From assembly GCF_007971525.1 (NCBI RefSeq), contig NZ_CP042437.1, positions 1,488,001 to 1,552,000 of the forward strand: a stretch of 64,000 nt of DNA, read 5' to 3'. The number at the start of each line of letters is the position of its first letter. The first letter of the stretch is position 1. This document shows, one piece after another, positions 9,285 to 16,530 of this stretch. A program made the translations under genes and the position numbers. The notes beneath the pieces are model-generated. The model was not told the origin of the DNA and did not search any database. It saw only the letters and a list, made by a program, of their open reading frames with translations. The DNA is from Mucilaginibacter ginsenosidivorax (GTDB lineage Bacteria; Bacteroidota; Bacteroidia; Sphingobacteriales; Sphingobacteriaceae).

Positions 9285-10010
9285 TTAGGCGGCTTTATTA
9301 ATATTTATCAAACTTTTAAACCATTTCATTTGTGACGGCGCATTTTTGGTCAAAAACAAATTCCATGAACCGGGGCTGAAATAGCTGCTCGGATGCTTTA
9401 CAAAAAGCAATTTGATTACTTGTCCATCGGGTGCTATTATTCTGCCAATACGTGGTGTGTTTTTTCCAACTTTTTTTGCGCCGCCTATTTCCCTTTCAAA
9501 CTTATATGCAGAGTTATGAATAACCTCATTTAATTTTTCGGCAGCTCCAAGCCCCAGAAAAACGCAAACCGAGGGTTTCAAGACCTTAATTACATCAATA
9601 AAATTATCACTTGCAATAAGCATATGCTCTTCAGTTGGCCTATGTTTTAAGCTATCCATAGGCGTTTGTATAAAATTATAAAAGGCTAATCTGCTCCAAA
9701 AAATATACCTTTCTCTTTTTTGCAGGGTACCGTTACCCAACATTAACTTTTGAGTATTTATATAAAAGTTCGACCGGCCCTTTTGATCAATCCCCTTACT
9801 ACCAACTATCCTGCGGGTAAGATTATCTTTTTCATGTTCGGCCTTGCTTCCCGCGCTATCCGTCAGATAGTGGCTTTCACCTATAAGTAAAACCCTGTTT
9901 TCTGCCGGCAAAACTGAATAATGTTCGCCTACCCACGGCAGCCATGTAAGTTTCTTTTTTAGCTCTTTTAATTGCTTGAATTCCTGGTCGTAGCTTTCAT
10001 CCATAGTCAT
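9285..10010 (-). CDS. Uracil-DNA-glycosylase-fold-like protein, function unknown
   Basis: 241 residues. I do not recognise a named family, but the layout resembles the UDG superfamily. A first strand ends in a motif-A-like position (RVLLIGESHY, where UDGs have G-Q-D-P-Y), a middle strand reads SVCVFLGLGAAEKL, and a late strand ends in a motif-B-like KLLFVKHPSSYFSP (compare H-P-S-P). The catalytic Asp of classical UDG is not at the expected place, so uracil excision cannot be assumed. The gene is AT-richer than its neighbours and sits 112 bp downstream of a second protein with the same layout. M3 (10004) is an alternative start. Confidence 0.55.
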   Translation of the reverse strand: MTMDESYDQEFKQLKELKKKLTWLPWVGEHYSVLPAENRVLLIGESHYLTDSAGSKAEHEKDNLTRRIVGSKGIDQKGRSNFYINTQKLMLGNGTLQKRERYIFWSRLAFYNFIQTPMDSLKHRPTEEHMLIASDNFIDVIKVLKPSVCVFLGLGAAEKLNEVIHNSAYKFEREIGGAKKVGKNTPRIGRIIAPDGQVIKLLFVKHPSSYFSPGSWNLFLTKNAPSQMKWFKSLININKAA

Positions 10011-10122
10011 GTATTGTTAATTGATATTCCCGTGTATTATTTATTTACTGCAAATATTCCCCAAAATCTAATCGATTATTCATCATGGCGCGATTGATGA
10101 GTTAAAGCTCTTTGCATGTTGC

Positions 10123-10857
10123 TTATTTATCAAACTCAATCGCCCACCTTTTGGACGTTGTAATTATATCATCACTATAATTTGCTTCGGGAATTTTATA
10201 ATAGGTAGGATGTTTTGCGTTTATGAATAATCTATCTTTAGTTGCCAGGTAACTGATAGTATTATAATTTATCATTTGCCCCGCTGAAATGCCAAGGTCA
10301 TTTAAAATAAACTTCAGCGTATTGCCTCCAATGATAATATCAGGATTAAAGAGGTTAATTTGTGCCATTATTATATCTTTATCTCTTTCATAAGCATTAC
10401 GTATATGATCATTATTTGAGGTGTAGCTATCGCTTATGTTTGGCAGTTTCTTTAAGTTGATATAAGCAATACTCTTAAGTATATCTTTCATTTCGGGGTT
10501 GTCTTTGATATAATCCATATTTCCCCATTCTTCAAAATTATTTAAAATACCAAATGAAGTATAAATGATCTTGTTGAATGCATAACGCCAGCCTGGACGT
10601 CTATCTTCCTTTAACCCTTTAAGAGCTAAGCGCATATCCCATCCGCCATAATCACATCTTGGTTCTTTTAATATCCAAAGAATTTTGTATTTGGCTTTTA
10701 AATAGTCTTCCGGATTAATAATCCCATCTATTATAACTTTTGAGTTATCGGTAGGGTCAATGATTTTTGCTTCAATCATCGAATCAATTTCGGCCAATTG
10801 TTCATCGAAATTCTGCATGTGATTTTGATTTAGATTTATTCTCGCAATATATGTCAT
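10123..10857 (-). CDS. Second UDG-fold-like protein, function unknown
   Basis: 244 residues if started at ATG 10857 (after a G-rich stretch), or 231 from ATG 10818 (MQNFDEQLAEIDSMIEAK). The strand order repeats that of the neighbour: KILWILKEPRCDYGG at the motif-A position, NPDIIIGGNTLKFILNDLG in the middle, and RLFINAKHPTYYKIP at the motif-B position. Overall sequence identity between the two looks low, so they would be old paralogues. AT-rich codon use suggests acquisition by transfer. The two genes are codirectional and could be co-transcribed. Confidence 0.5.
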   Translation of the reverse strand: MTYIARINLNQNHMQNFDEQLAEIDSMIEAKIIDPTDNSKVIIDGIINPEDYLKAKYKILWILKEPRCDYGGWDMRLALKGLKEDRRPGWRYAFNKIIYTSFGILNNFEEWGNMDYIKDNPEMKDILKSIAYINLKKLPNISDSYTSNNDHIRNAYERDKDIIMAQINLFNPDIIIGGNTLKFILNDLGISAGQMINYNTISYLATKDRLFINAKHPTYYKIPEANYSDDIITTSKRWAIEFDK

Positions 10858-11180
10858 TACCCCCTTTTTTTGCAACATACTTAACAAGCATTTTGATCTG
10901 TTTCATTAAATATCTTCATTTTCGTTACCCCATTTAAACATGAAAAATAACCAGGTATGGCAATTGCCAATATACAACCGGGGGGGTATGGCGCAGGTAC
11001 TTGCGGTTTACCCATAGCCGGGCTAAAAATACCGCTGATTAAAGCAGGCCCCTGTTCCGTAAAATCATAAGAAGACAACATTCCGCTTTTTTCAATTCAA
11101 GTCATCTCGTTACAGAACGGAACACACCAAACTTTACAACTCCCAAACATTCAAACCTTAAAACATCCCTGCCAAACAGT

Positions 11181-11188
11181 TATCTTTG
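11181..11188 (+). promoter_or_regulatory. TAnnTTTG -7 box for the MBL-rhodanese gene
   Basis: TATCTTTG ends 8 nt before the ATG at 11197. Confidence 0.55.
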
Positions 11189-11196
11189 CTGCAGTT

Positions 11197-12615
11197 ATGA
11201 TTATCCAGCAGTTCTACGACAAAGGTTTGGCGCATGCATCGTACGCCGTTATCCGCACAGGTAAAATGATCTTAATTGATCCGGCGCGCGACCCTCTGCC
11301 CTATTATTCACTTGCAGCCCAGCACAATGCCGATATAGTAGGCGTTATTGAAACCCATCCGCATGCCGATTTTGTAAGTTCGCACCTGGAAATTCACCAG
11401 GTTACCGATGCCGTTATTTATTGCAGCAAGCTTACCGGCGCCACGTATCCGCATGAAACTTTTGACGATGGCGATGTTATCCAGCTGAATGATGTGAAGC
11501 TGAAAGCCATCAATACCCCGGGCCACTCGCCCGATTCTATTTGTATTTTATTGGTAGATGAAGAGGGCAAAGAAACAGCCGTTTTTACCGGCGACACCCT
11601 TTTTGTAGGTGACGTTGGCCGGCCCGACCTGCGCGAAAGTGTGGGCAACATTACAGCTAAAAAAGAGGAACTGGCCAAACAAATGTACCTGAGCACCCGC
11701 CATAAGCTGATGACGCTGCCCAAAAACGTTATTGTTTACCCGGCGCACGGACCCGGTTCGTTATGCGGCAAAAACATGAGTGCCGACCTGCAAAGTACCA
11801 TCGGCCGCGAAATACAGGAGAACTACGCGCTGCAACTGATGGACGAGGCTACCTTCATCAAAACCCTAACGGCCGACCAGCCATTTGTACCAAAATACTT
11901 TGGTTATGATGTGGAGTTAAATAAGGCGGGGGCTCCCAAATTTCAGCAAAGTATTGATAACATCGTAAAATTTGAGGCCGACATTCTTTTACAGGAAGAA
12001 ATTGCGATAATAGATAGCCGGCCGAAAACACTTTTCAGTGCCGGCCACATTCAAGGCGCTATCAATCTTCAGGATGGCGATAAATTTGAAACCTGGTTAG
12101 GCTCGATACTGCAGCCCGACGAAAAATTTTACCTGATTGCGGCAGATGACGCTACTGCCGATTTACTGGTAAAAAAAGCTGCCAAAATAGGTTATGAAGC
12201 CAACATCATGGCTATACAGCTATCGCCCCAAAACACCAGCGAGAACCTCCAAAACCTGGATCTTGAAGATTTTAAGGCCCATCCTGAAAATTATACCATC
12301 ATAGATGTCAGGAATAGCAACGAAGTGAACGAAGGCAAAATATTTAAACAGGCCATCAGTATTCCCCTTCCTGAACTACGGGAACGAATTGACGAAATAC
12401 CTGTAGATAAGCCAATTGTTGTGCACTGCGCAGCGGGCTACCGCTCGGCCGCCGCAACAAGTATTATAGCAGGGAGTATAAGCGAAATCCCCGTTTATGA
12501 CCTTGGCGAAGTGGTGACGAAGTTTAGCCCCACCCAACCCTCCCCGGAAGGGAGGGCTTCAGATCATACAAGGAAAGTCTCCCCTGCCGGGGGAGATTTA
12601 GAGGGGGCCAAATGA
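11197..12615 (+). CDS. MBL-fold persulfide dioxygenase-rhodanese fusion
   Basis: 472 residues. Residues 1-230 are a metallo-beta-lactamase domain of the ETHE1/glyoxalase II type: THPHADFVSSH (HxHxD), NTPGHSPDS, FTGDTLFVGDVGRPDL and VYPAHGPGSLCGK. Two rhodanese domains follow. The first (IAIIDSRPKTLFSAGHIQGA) lacks an active-site Cys. The second (YTIIDVRNSNEVNEGKI) has the loop CAAGYRS with the catalytic Cys. The family oxidises low-molecular-weight persulfides to sulfite, with the rhodanese domain handling sulfane sulfur. The last ~29 residues (from SPTQPSPEG) are translated from a dispersed intergenic repeat and are unlikely to belong to the ancestral protein. The stop overlaps the mnmD start (ATGA). 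Confidence 0.9.
   Translation: MIIQQFYDKGLAHASYAVIRTGKMILIDPARDPLPYYSLAAQHNADIVGVIETHPHADFVSSHLEIHQVTDAVIYCSKLTGATYPHETFDDGDVIQLNDVKLKAINTPGHSPDSICILLVDEEGKETAVFTGDTLFVGDVGRPDLRESVGNITAKKEELAKQMYLSTRHKLMTLPKNVIVYPAHGPGSLCGKNMSADLQSTIGREIQENYALQLMDEATFIKTLTADQPFVPKYFGYDVELNKAGAPKFQQSIDNIVKFEADILLQEEIAIIDSRPKTLFSAGHIQGAINLQDGDKFETWLGSILQPDEKFYLIAADDATADLLVKKAAKIGYEANIMAIQLSPQNTSENLQNLDLEDFKAHPENYTIIDVRNSNEVNEGKIFKQAISIPLPELRERIDEIPVDKPIVVHCAAGYRSAAATSIIAGSISEIPVYDLGEVVTKFSPTQPSPEGRASDHTRKVSPAGGDLEGAK
12527..12611. repeat. Dispersed CCCTCCCC/GGGAGGG repeat read as coding sequence
   Basis: CCCCACCCAACCCTCCCC begins the element, which contains two hairpins: CCCTCCC with GGGAGGG (about 12538-12556) and TCTCCCC with GGGGGAGA (about 12579-12596). 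It ends GAGGGGGCC. A related copy in opposite orientation lies at 59675-59710. Here it forms the 3' end of the MBL-rhodanese ORF and abuts the mnmD start. Confidence 0.8.
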
Positions 12616-13292
12616 ACCACGAACTAAAAATAGTTACCACCGCCGATGGCTCAAAAACCATTTACAATGTCCAGGTAGGCGAACTTTACCACTCGCGCAA
12701 TGGGGCTTTGCAGGAGAGCCTGCATGTATTTGTAAACGCGGGGCTTAACTATTTCCTTCATCAAAATAATACAAATGAAGTAAGCATACTGGAAGTGGGT
12801 TTTGGCACAGGGCTCAATTTTTTATTGAGTGCCGATGCCTGCACAACAAAGCAAATCAATCTTACTTATACCGGTATTGAAGCATATCCGCTTACGGAAC
12901 AAATGATGAGCCAGACCGGTTATGATGATTATACGCCTGCCGAATTGTGGCAGTCATACTTAACACATTACCCCGCGGCTTTGGCCGGTTTTGTAAACAT
13001 TAACAGTAATTGCCGGCTACAAATAGCCAACTGCAAATTATTGGAGTTTCAATCCGGCGGGCAATACGATATCGTTTATTTCGACGCATTTGCAGCATCC
13101 CACCAGCCCGAAATGTGGAAACAGCAAGCCATTAGCCATGTTGCCGGCTTTGTAAAGCCTGGCGGTATATTTGTTACCTACGCCATAACCGGCAACCTTA
13201 AAAGGATGCTTAAGGCACTTGGCTTTGCCATACAAAAAATACCGGGTGCCGCAGGCAAACGCGAAATGTTGAGGGCAATAAAACTCCATTAA
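12612..13292 (+). CDS. mnmD: tRNA (mnm5s2U34) methyltransferase MnmD
   Basis: 226 residues, matching the stand-alone methyltransferase half of MnmC (DUF752), which methylates the wobble uridine side chain of tRNA. It starts MNHELKIVTTADGSKTIYNVQ. SAM motif I is ILEVGFGTGLNF, with YTGIEAYPL after it and YDIVYFDAFAASHQPEMW (motif IV). A C-terminal KRMLKALGFAIQKIPG GAAGKREM-like end is typical. No oxidase domain is fused, as expected in Bacteroidota. It overlaps the upstream stop by 4 nt, so translational coupling is likely. The stop abuts the word array B. Confidence 0.88.
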   Translation: MNHELKIVTTADGSKTIYNVQVGELYHSRNGALQESLHVFVNAGLNYFLHQNNTNEVSILEVGFGTGLNFLLSADACTTKQINLTYTGIEAYPLTEQMMSQTGYDDYTPAELWQSYLTHYPAALAGFVNINSNCRLQIANCKLLEFQSGGQYDIVYFDAFAASHQPEMWKQQAISHVAGFVKPGGIFVTYAITGNLKRMLKALGFAIQKIPGAAGKREMLRAIKLH

Positions 13293-13367
13293 GTCAATAG
13301 TACTAAGTCGTAAGTCCAAAGTTGTTTTTTTTGACCTGGGACTTACGACTTTGGGCTAAAGACTATC
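13291..13367. repeat. Period-7 word palindrome B
   Basis: The left side reads in 7-bp words AAGTCAA, TAGTACT, AAGTCGT, AAGTCCA, AAGTTGT (13291-13325). The right side reads GACCTGG, GACTTAC, GACTTTG, GGCTAAA, GACTATC (13333-13367). A 13-bp perfect stem (13305-13317 with 13339-13351) forms across a T-rich centre. It lies between convergent mnmD and the barrel protein and could terminate both. Confidence 0.75.
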
Positions 13368-13399
13368 CGTCAATTTATCGATGACACGACACCATCTCC

Positions 13400-14236
13400 T
13401 TACATAAACCGGAAACCAACATTGAATTTCAGGGTAAAACCATTATTGGCCGGCAACTCGCGGTAGGCGGCAAACTGGCCTTGTGTGTTAGCGCTCCGGG
13501 TGGCATATATAATAGGCCCGCCGCAAAGGGTAAACGCAAAACGCGAATTAGTTGGTGCATAGTTTATAGACGGGCCTACCATTAACCGGGCGCCGCCTTC
13601 GGCTTCATCCGTTTCCCAAAAGCCTTCCAAATCCTGCCCTACTGCTTCAAAGCCGCCAAAAAACTGGCCGGTAATATGCCTGTGCACCCCAACGCTTGTA
13701 ACAATATCAAGACCATCGCGGTTGGTAGCAAAAGCTTTTTCTAAGCGTACGTTGGCTCCTATCTTCCACCGCATAACATCGTAAGCGGCGGTTATCCGGC
13801 TAAATGCCACGTTATCATTATTAAACTCATGCCTGAAACCCAGGCCTGCTCCTATACGGAAACCCATAGGCTGGTTTCCGCCTATAAAATCGCGCAGCAA
13901 TTCGGCCTGCTCCAGGGTGTGCACGCTTCCGTTGTTGCTAAAACCTGTGCCCAACGTGGCCAAAAATGTAAATTTTGACCCTAAATAACCCTTTGCCGAT
14001 ATATTTTGGTCAACCCCGTCAAAACCCAGCGGCGTAACCGTATGCTCGCCATAACCGCCCGAGTAATTCACGCTCCAGTTTCGCCCCGATGGGTTTAAGG
14101 TGCTAATGGTATATAAAAATGGCTGCGGCTGTTCAAGCGTACTGTTTTGCGGCGTGGTTTGCATTAATTGCTGCGCCTGGCAGCAGTCAATTATCAGCAT
14201 TAAAAAAAATACAGACAGGTAGATTTTTTTGATCAT
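13400..14236 (-). CDS. Predicted outer-membrane barrel protein, unknown function
   Basis: 278 residues with a signal peptide (MIKKIYLSVFFLMLIIDCCQAQ). The mature part alternates polar and aromatic residues in short strands rich in G, N and F (NWSVNYSGGYGEHTVTP, FTFLATLGTGFSNNGS, WKIGANVRLEKAF) and ends GFTLKFNVGFRFM, the aromatic C-terminus typical of outer-membrane barrels. I do not recognise a named family. It is a single gene, convergent with mnmD and divergent from mazG. Confidence 0.65.
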   Translation of the reverse strand: MIKKIYLSVFFLMLIIDCCQAQQLMQTTPQNSTLEQPQPFLYTISTLNPSGRNWSVNYSGGYGEHTVTPLGFDGVDQNISAKGYLGSKFTFLATLGTGFSNNGSVHTLEQAELLRDFIGGNQPMGFRIGAGLGFRHEFNNDNVAFSRITAAYDVMRWKIGANVRLEKAFATNRDGLDIVTSVGVHRHITGQFFGGFEAVGQDLEGFWETDEAEGGARLMVGPSINYAPTNSRFAFTLCGGPIIYATRSANTQGQFAAYRELPANNGFTLKFNVGFRFM

Positions 14237-14324
14237 GGTTGTACGGTTATGAGTTGGCCAATAAAGTTAATTAATATTACCTTTAAATTAATACCGGGAT
14301 AAGTTTGCATTAAAGATGTTATCA

Positions 14325-14332
14325 TACCTTTG
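14325..14332 (+). promoter_or_regulatory. TAnnTTTG -7 box for mazG
   Basis: TACCTTTG ends 21 nt before the ATG at 14354; the start codon choice follows from this. Confidence 0.55.
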
Positions 14333-14353
14333 CAAAAAATACCGCACCATACT

Positions 14354-15157
14354 ATGCCTTTAAAAGCCCCCGAAACTGCCCCTACCGCTACTATCGCCTT
14401 TCAACGCCTGCTTATTATAATGGACGACCTGCGGGACAACTGCCCCTGGGACAAGAAGCAAACGCTTGAAAGCCTCAGGCACCTGACTATTGAAGAAACC
14501 TACGAGCTGAGCGATGCCATTTTGGGCGATGATAAACAGGAGATTAAAAAAGAGCTGGGCGATATTATGCTGCACCTGGTTTTTTACTCAAAAATAGCGT
14601 CAGAAACCAATGATTTTAACATCACCGATGTATTAAACGGAGTTTGCGATAAACTTATAAACCGTCATCCGCATATTTATGGCGATGTGGAAGTAAAAAA
14701 TGAGGAAGACGTAAAACGTAACTGGGAGCAAATAAAGCTCAAAGAAGGCAACAAATCTGTTTTAGGCGGTGTACCATCTTCCCTGCCGGCATTGGTAAAA
14801 GCCTCACGTATACAGGAAAAAGCCAGGGGTGTGGGTTTTGACTGGGAAGAGAAAAACCAGGTTTGGGCCAAAGTAGAAGAGGAAATGCAGGAATTTAAAA
14901 ATGAGTTTAACGCCGAAGACGAGACAACCATCGATCATGAAAAAGCCGAGGGTGAATTTGGCGACTTGTTGTTCTCGCTTATTAATTATGCCCGCTTTAT
15001 TAATATTAACCCCGAGAACGCGCTTGAGAAAACAAACCAGAAATTTATAAAACGTTTTCAATACCTGGAGCTAAAAGCCAAAGAACATGGCAAGCAGCTA
15101 CAGGACATGAGCCTTGCCGAAATGGACATTTTTTGGAACGAAGCAAAAAAACTATAA
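14354..15157 (+). CDS. mazG: Nucleoside triphosphate pyrophosphohydrolase MazG
   Basis: 267 residues from ATG at 14354; the TTG at 14330 falls inside the -7 box. There are two MazG domains. The first has LRDNCPWDKKQTLESLRHLT with EExxE/ExxD metal ligands (EETYELSDA, KKELGDIMLH). The second has EEEMQEFKNEF and GEFGDLLFSLINYARF. The family hydrolyses all canonical NTPs to NMP and pyrophosphate and in bacteria clears aberrant nucleotides and lowers ppGpp-linked stress. It ends LAEMDIFWNEAKKL. The lipoprotein gene begins 64 bp downstream in the same direction. Confidence 0.93.
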   Translation: MPLKAPETAPTATIAFQRLLIIMDDLRDNCPWDKKQTLESLRHLTIEETYELSDAILGDDKQEIKKELGDIMLHLVFYSKIASETNDFNITDVLNGVCDKLINRHPHIYGDVEVKNEEDVKRNWEQIKLKEGNKSVLGGVPSSLPALVKASRIQEKARGVGFDWEEKNQVWAKVEEEMQEFKNEFNAEDETTIDHEKAEGEFGDLLFSLINYARFININPENALEKTNQKFIKRFQYLELKAKEHGKQLQDMSLAEMDIFWNEAKKL

Positions 15158-15221
15158 AAATTTCCTGGCAGCCTGTAGCGTTTATATGCTTATATTCGTA
15201 TTGACAACAAATAACAAAAAT

Positions 15222-15665
15222 ATGAAGCGTAATTTATTTTACTTACTCCCGCTGTTGTTAACCTTACTGGCAGCCTGCGCCAAAAACTCAGGCACATCAG
15301 TTATAATATCGGCACCGGTAGGAACTTTTAACGGCCAGTTCAGGCTATTGACTAAAAACTCGACCGGTAAATATGATACCTTGAAAGATTCGATAATCTT
15401 GAAAATGACCAATGCCTATCATTTTGCTGTAACAGCCGATACCACGGTAAAACATGCCGGCAGCCACGGTACTTTTGCTTTTGACGGTTATTACATCCAG
15501 TTTAACGATAGCACTTTTAAATCGGGCGTACCACGTACCAAAAATCATTTGGTAGGCGTTTACCAATATATTTACGATGGCACCAACTTTAAAATGTTAC
15601 GTGCAAGCTCATCTACCAGCCCCGATACTATAGGTCGTTATGACCTTGTAAAAACTGCAAACTAA
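15222..15665 (+). CDS. Small predicted lipoprotein, unknown function
   Basis: 148 residues from ATG 15222 (MKRNLFYLLPLLLTLLAACA); the longer frame from 15114 overlaps mazG and is not needed. The lipobox LLAAC gives a lipidated Cys at about residue 19. The rest is a small beta-rich domain (GTFNGQFRLLTKN, FAFDGYYIQFNDSTF, VGVYQYIYDGTNFKML) resembling lipocalin-like Bacteroidota lipoproteins, but I cannot name a family. It is followed by a clear terminator. Confidence 0.7.
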   Translation: MKRNLFYLLPLLLTLLAACAKNSGTSVIISAPVGTFNGQFRLLTKNSTGKYDTLKDSIILKMTNAYHFAVTADTTVKHAGSHGTFAFDGYYIQFNDSTFKSGVPRTKNHLVGVYQYIYDGTNFKMLRASSSTSPDTIGRYDLVKTAN

Positions 15666-15688
15666 TTATTATTGTTTTTAACTGAAAC

Positions 15689-15719
15689 GCCGTCGCCCAT
15701 ATTTGGTGGCGGCTTTTTT
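15689..15719 (+). terminator. Rho-independent terminator after the lipoprotein gene
   Basis: GCCGTCGCC pairs with GGTGGCGGC (two G-U pairs), followed by TTTTTT. The rest of the gap to 15975 is AT-rich with no recognised element. Confidence 0.85.
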
Positions 15720-15975
15720 GGTAAGTCGGGGGTAACCCGTTTAATAATTAGCTACCACTATTGATGCCTGTATATGGGGTTAATAAGGCTTAAAGCAGAA
15801 TGCACAAAGCTTAAAGCTAACACATTGATTTTCTATCGCTAAAAGCAATATATGATGAAATTAATTAATAGATTCTATATCACAGGAAAATCTTTTTTAT
15901 TTGTATCAATAGGGTTGTTTATTGCGTAAGTACATAAAAAACAACACAATATTTAAGCGGAATTAAACACACTTA

Positions 15976-16530
15976 ATGCATCCACCCAAAGGCATTACTG
16001 AAGAAGAAATTATCAGCCAATGCAAAAAAGGCAGCCTTAAATACCAGGAAATGCTGTATAAGCAGTTTTATGGCTATGCTATGGGTATAAGCCTGCGTTA
16101 CAGCCTTAACCGCGACGACGCGTTGGAGGCTGTAAACGATGCTTTTATAAAAGTATTTAATGCCGTGCATAATTACAATACAGATAAACCCTTTAAAGCC
16201 TGGCTACGTACAATTGTAGTGAACACCGCTATCGACCGTCGCCGCAAGGACCTGAAATTCCAGTTAAATGTTGAGTTGGATAATGCCGCGCCCATAAGCA
16301 GTAATATGGGTACGGTTGATAATTTAAATGCACAAGACATATTAAAGATGATGAATGAGCTGCCTGCCATACAGCTTACCATTTTTAACATGTACGAAAT
16401 AGATGGTTATAATCATGATGAAATTGGCAATATGTTAGCTATCCCGGCAAGCTCATCGCGCGTTTATTTGAGCAGGGCTAAAGAACGATTAAGAAAAATA
16501 TTAAGGCAAGAAGCACAAAACCATGGATGA
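15976..16530 (+). CDS. ECF-type RNA polymerase sigma factor
   Basis: 184 residues. Sigma-70 region 2 spans about residues 20-95 (YKQFYGYAMGISLRYSLNRD, DALEAVNDAFIKVFN, FKAWLRTIVVNTAIDRRR). Region 4 spans about 125-175 (MNELPAIQLTIFNMYEIDGY, HDEIGNMLAIPASSSRVYLS, RAKERLRKIL). There is no region 3, as expected for ECF factors. It overlaps the next gene by 8 nt, the usual sigma/anti-sigma arrangement. The target promoters are unknown; autoregulation is common in the family. Confidence 0.93.
   Translation: MHPPKGITEEEIISQCKKGSLKYQEMLYKQFYGYAMGISLRYSLNRDDALEAVNDAFIKVFNAVHNYNTDKPFKAWLRTIVVNTAIDRRRKDLKFQLNVELDNAAPISSNMGTVDNLNAQDILKMMNELPAIQLTIFNMYEIDGYNHDEIGNMLAIPASSSRVYLSRAKERLRKILRQEAQNHG

Noticed and set aside
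9104..9301. 65-codon plus-strand ORF between the SHOCT and UDG-like genes
   Set aside because: It runs through a perfect hairpin and into the opposite gene's stop; composition is not protein-like.
10881..11081. 66-codon minus-strand ORF upstream of the second UDG-like gene
   Set aside because: No signal, domain or conserved pattern; contains a G-run region. Left uncalled, though the stretch is otherwise empty.
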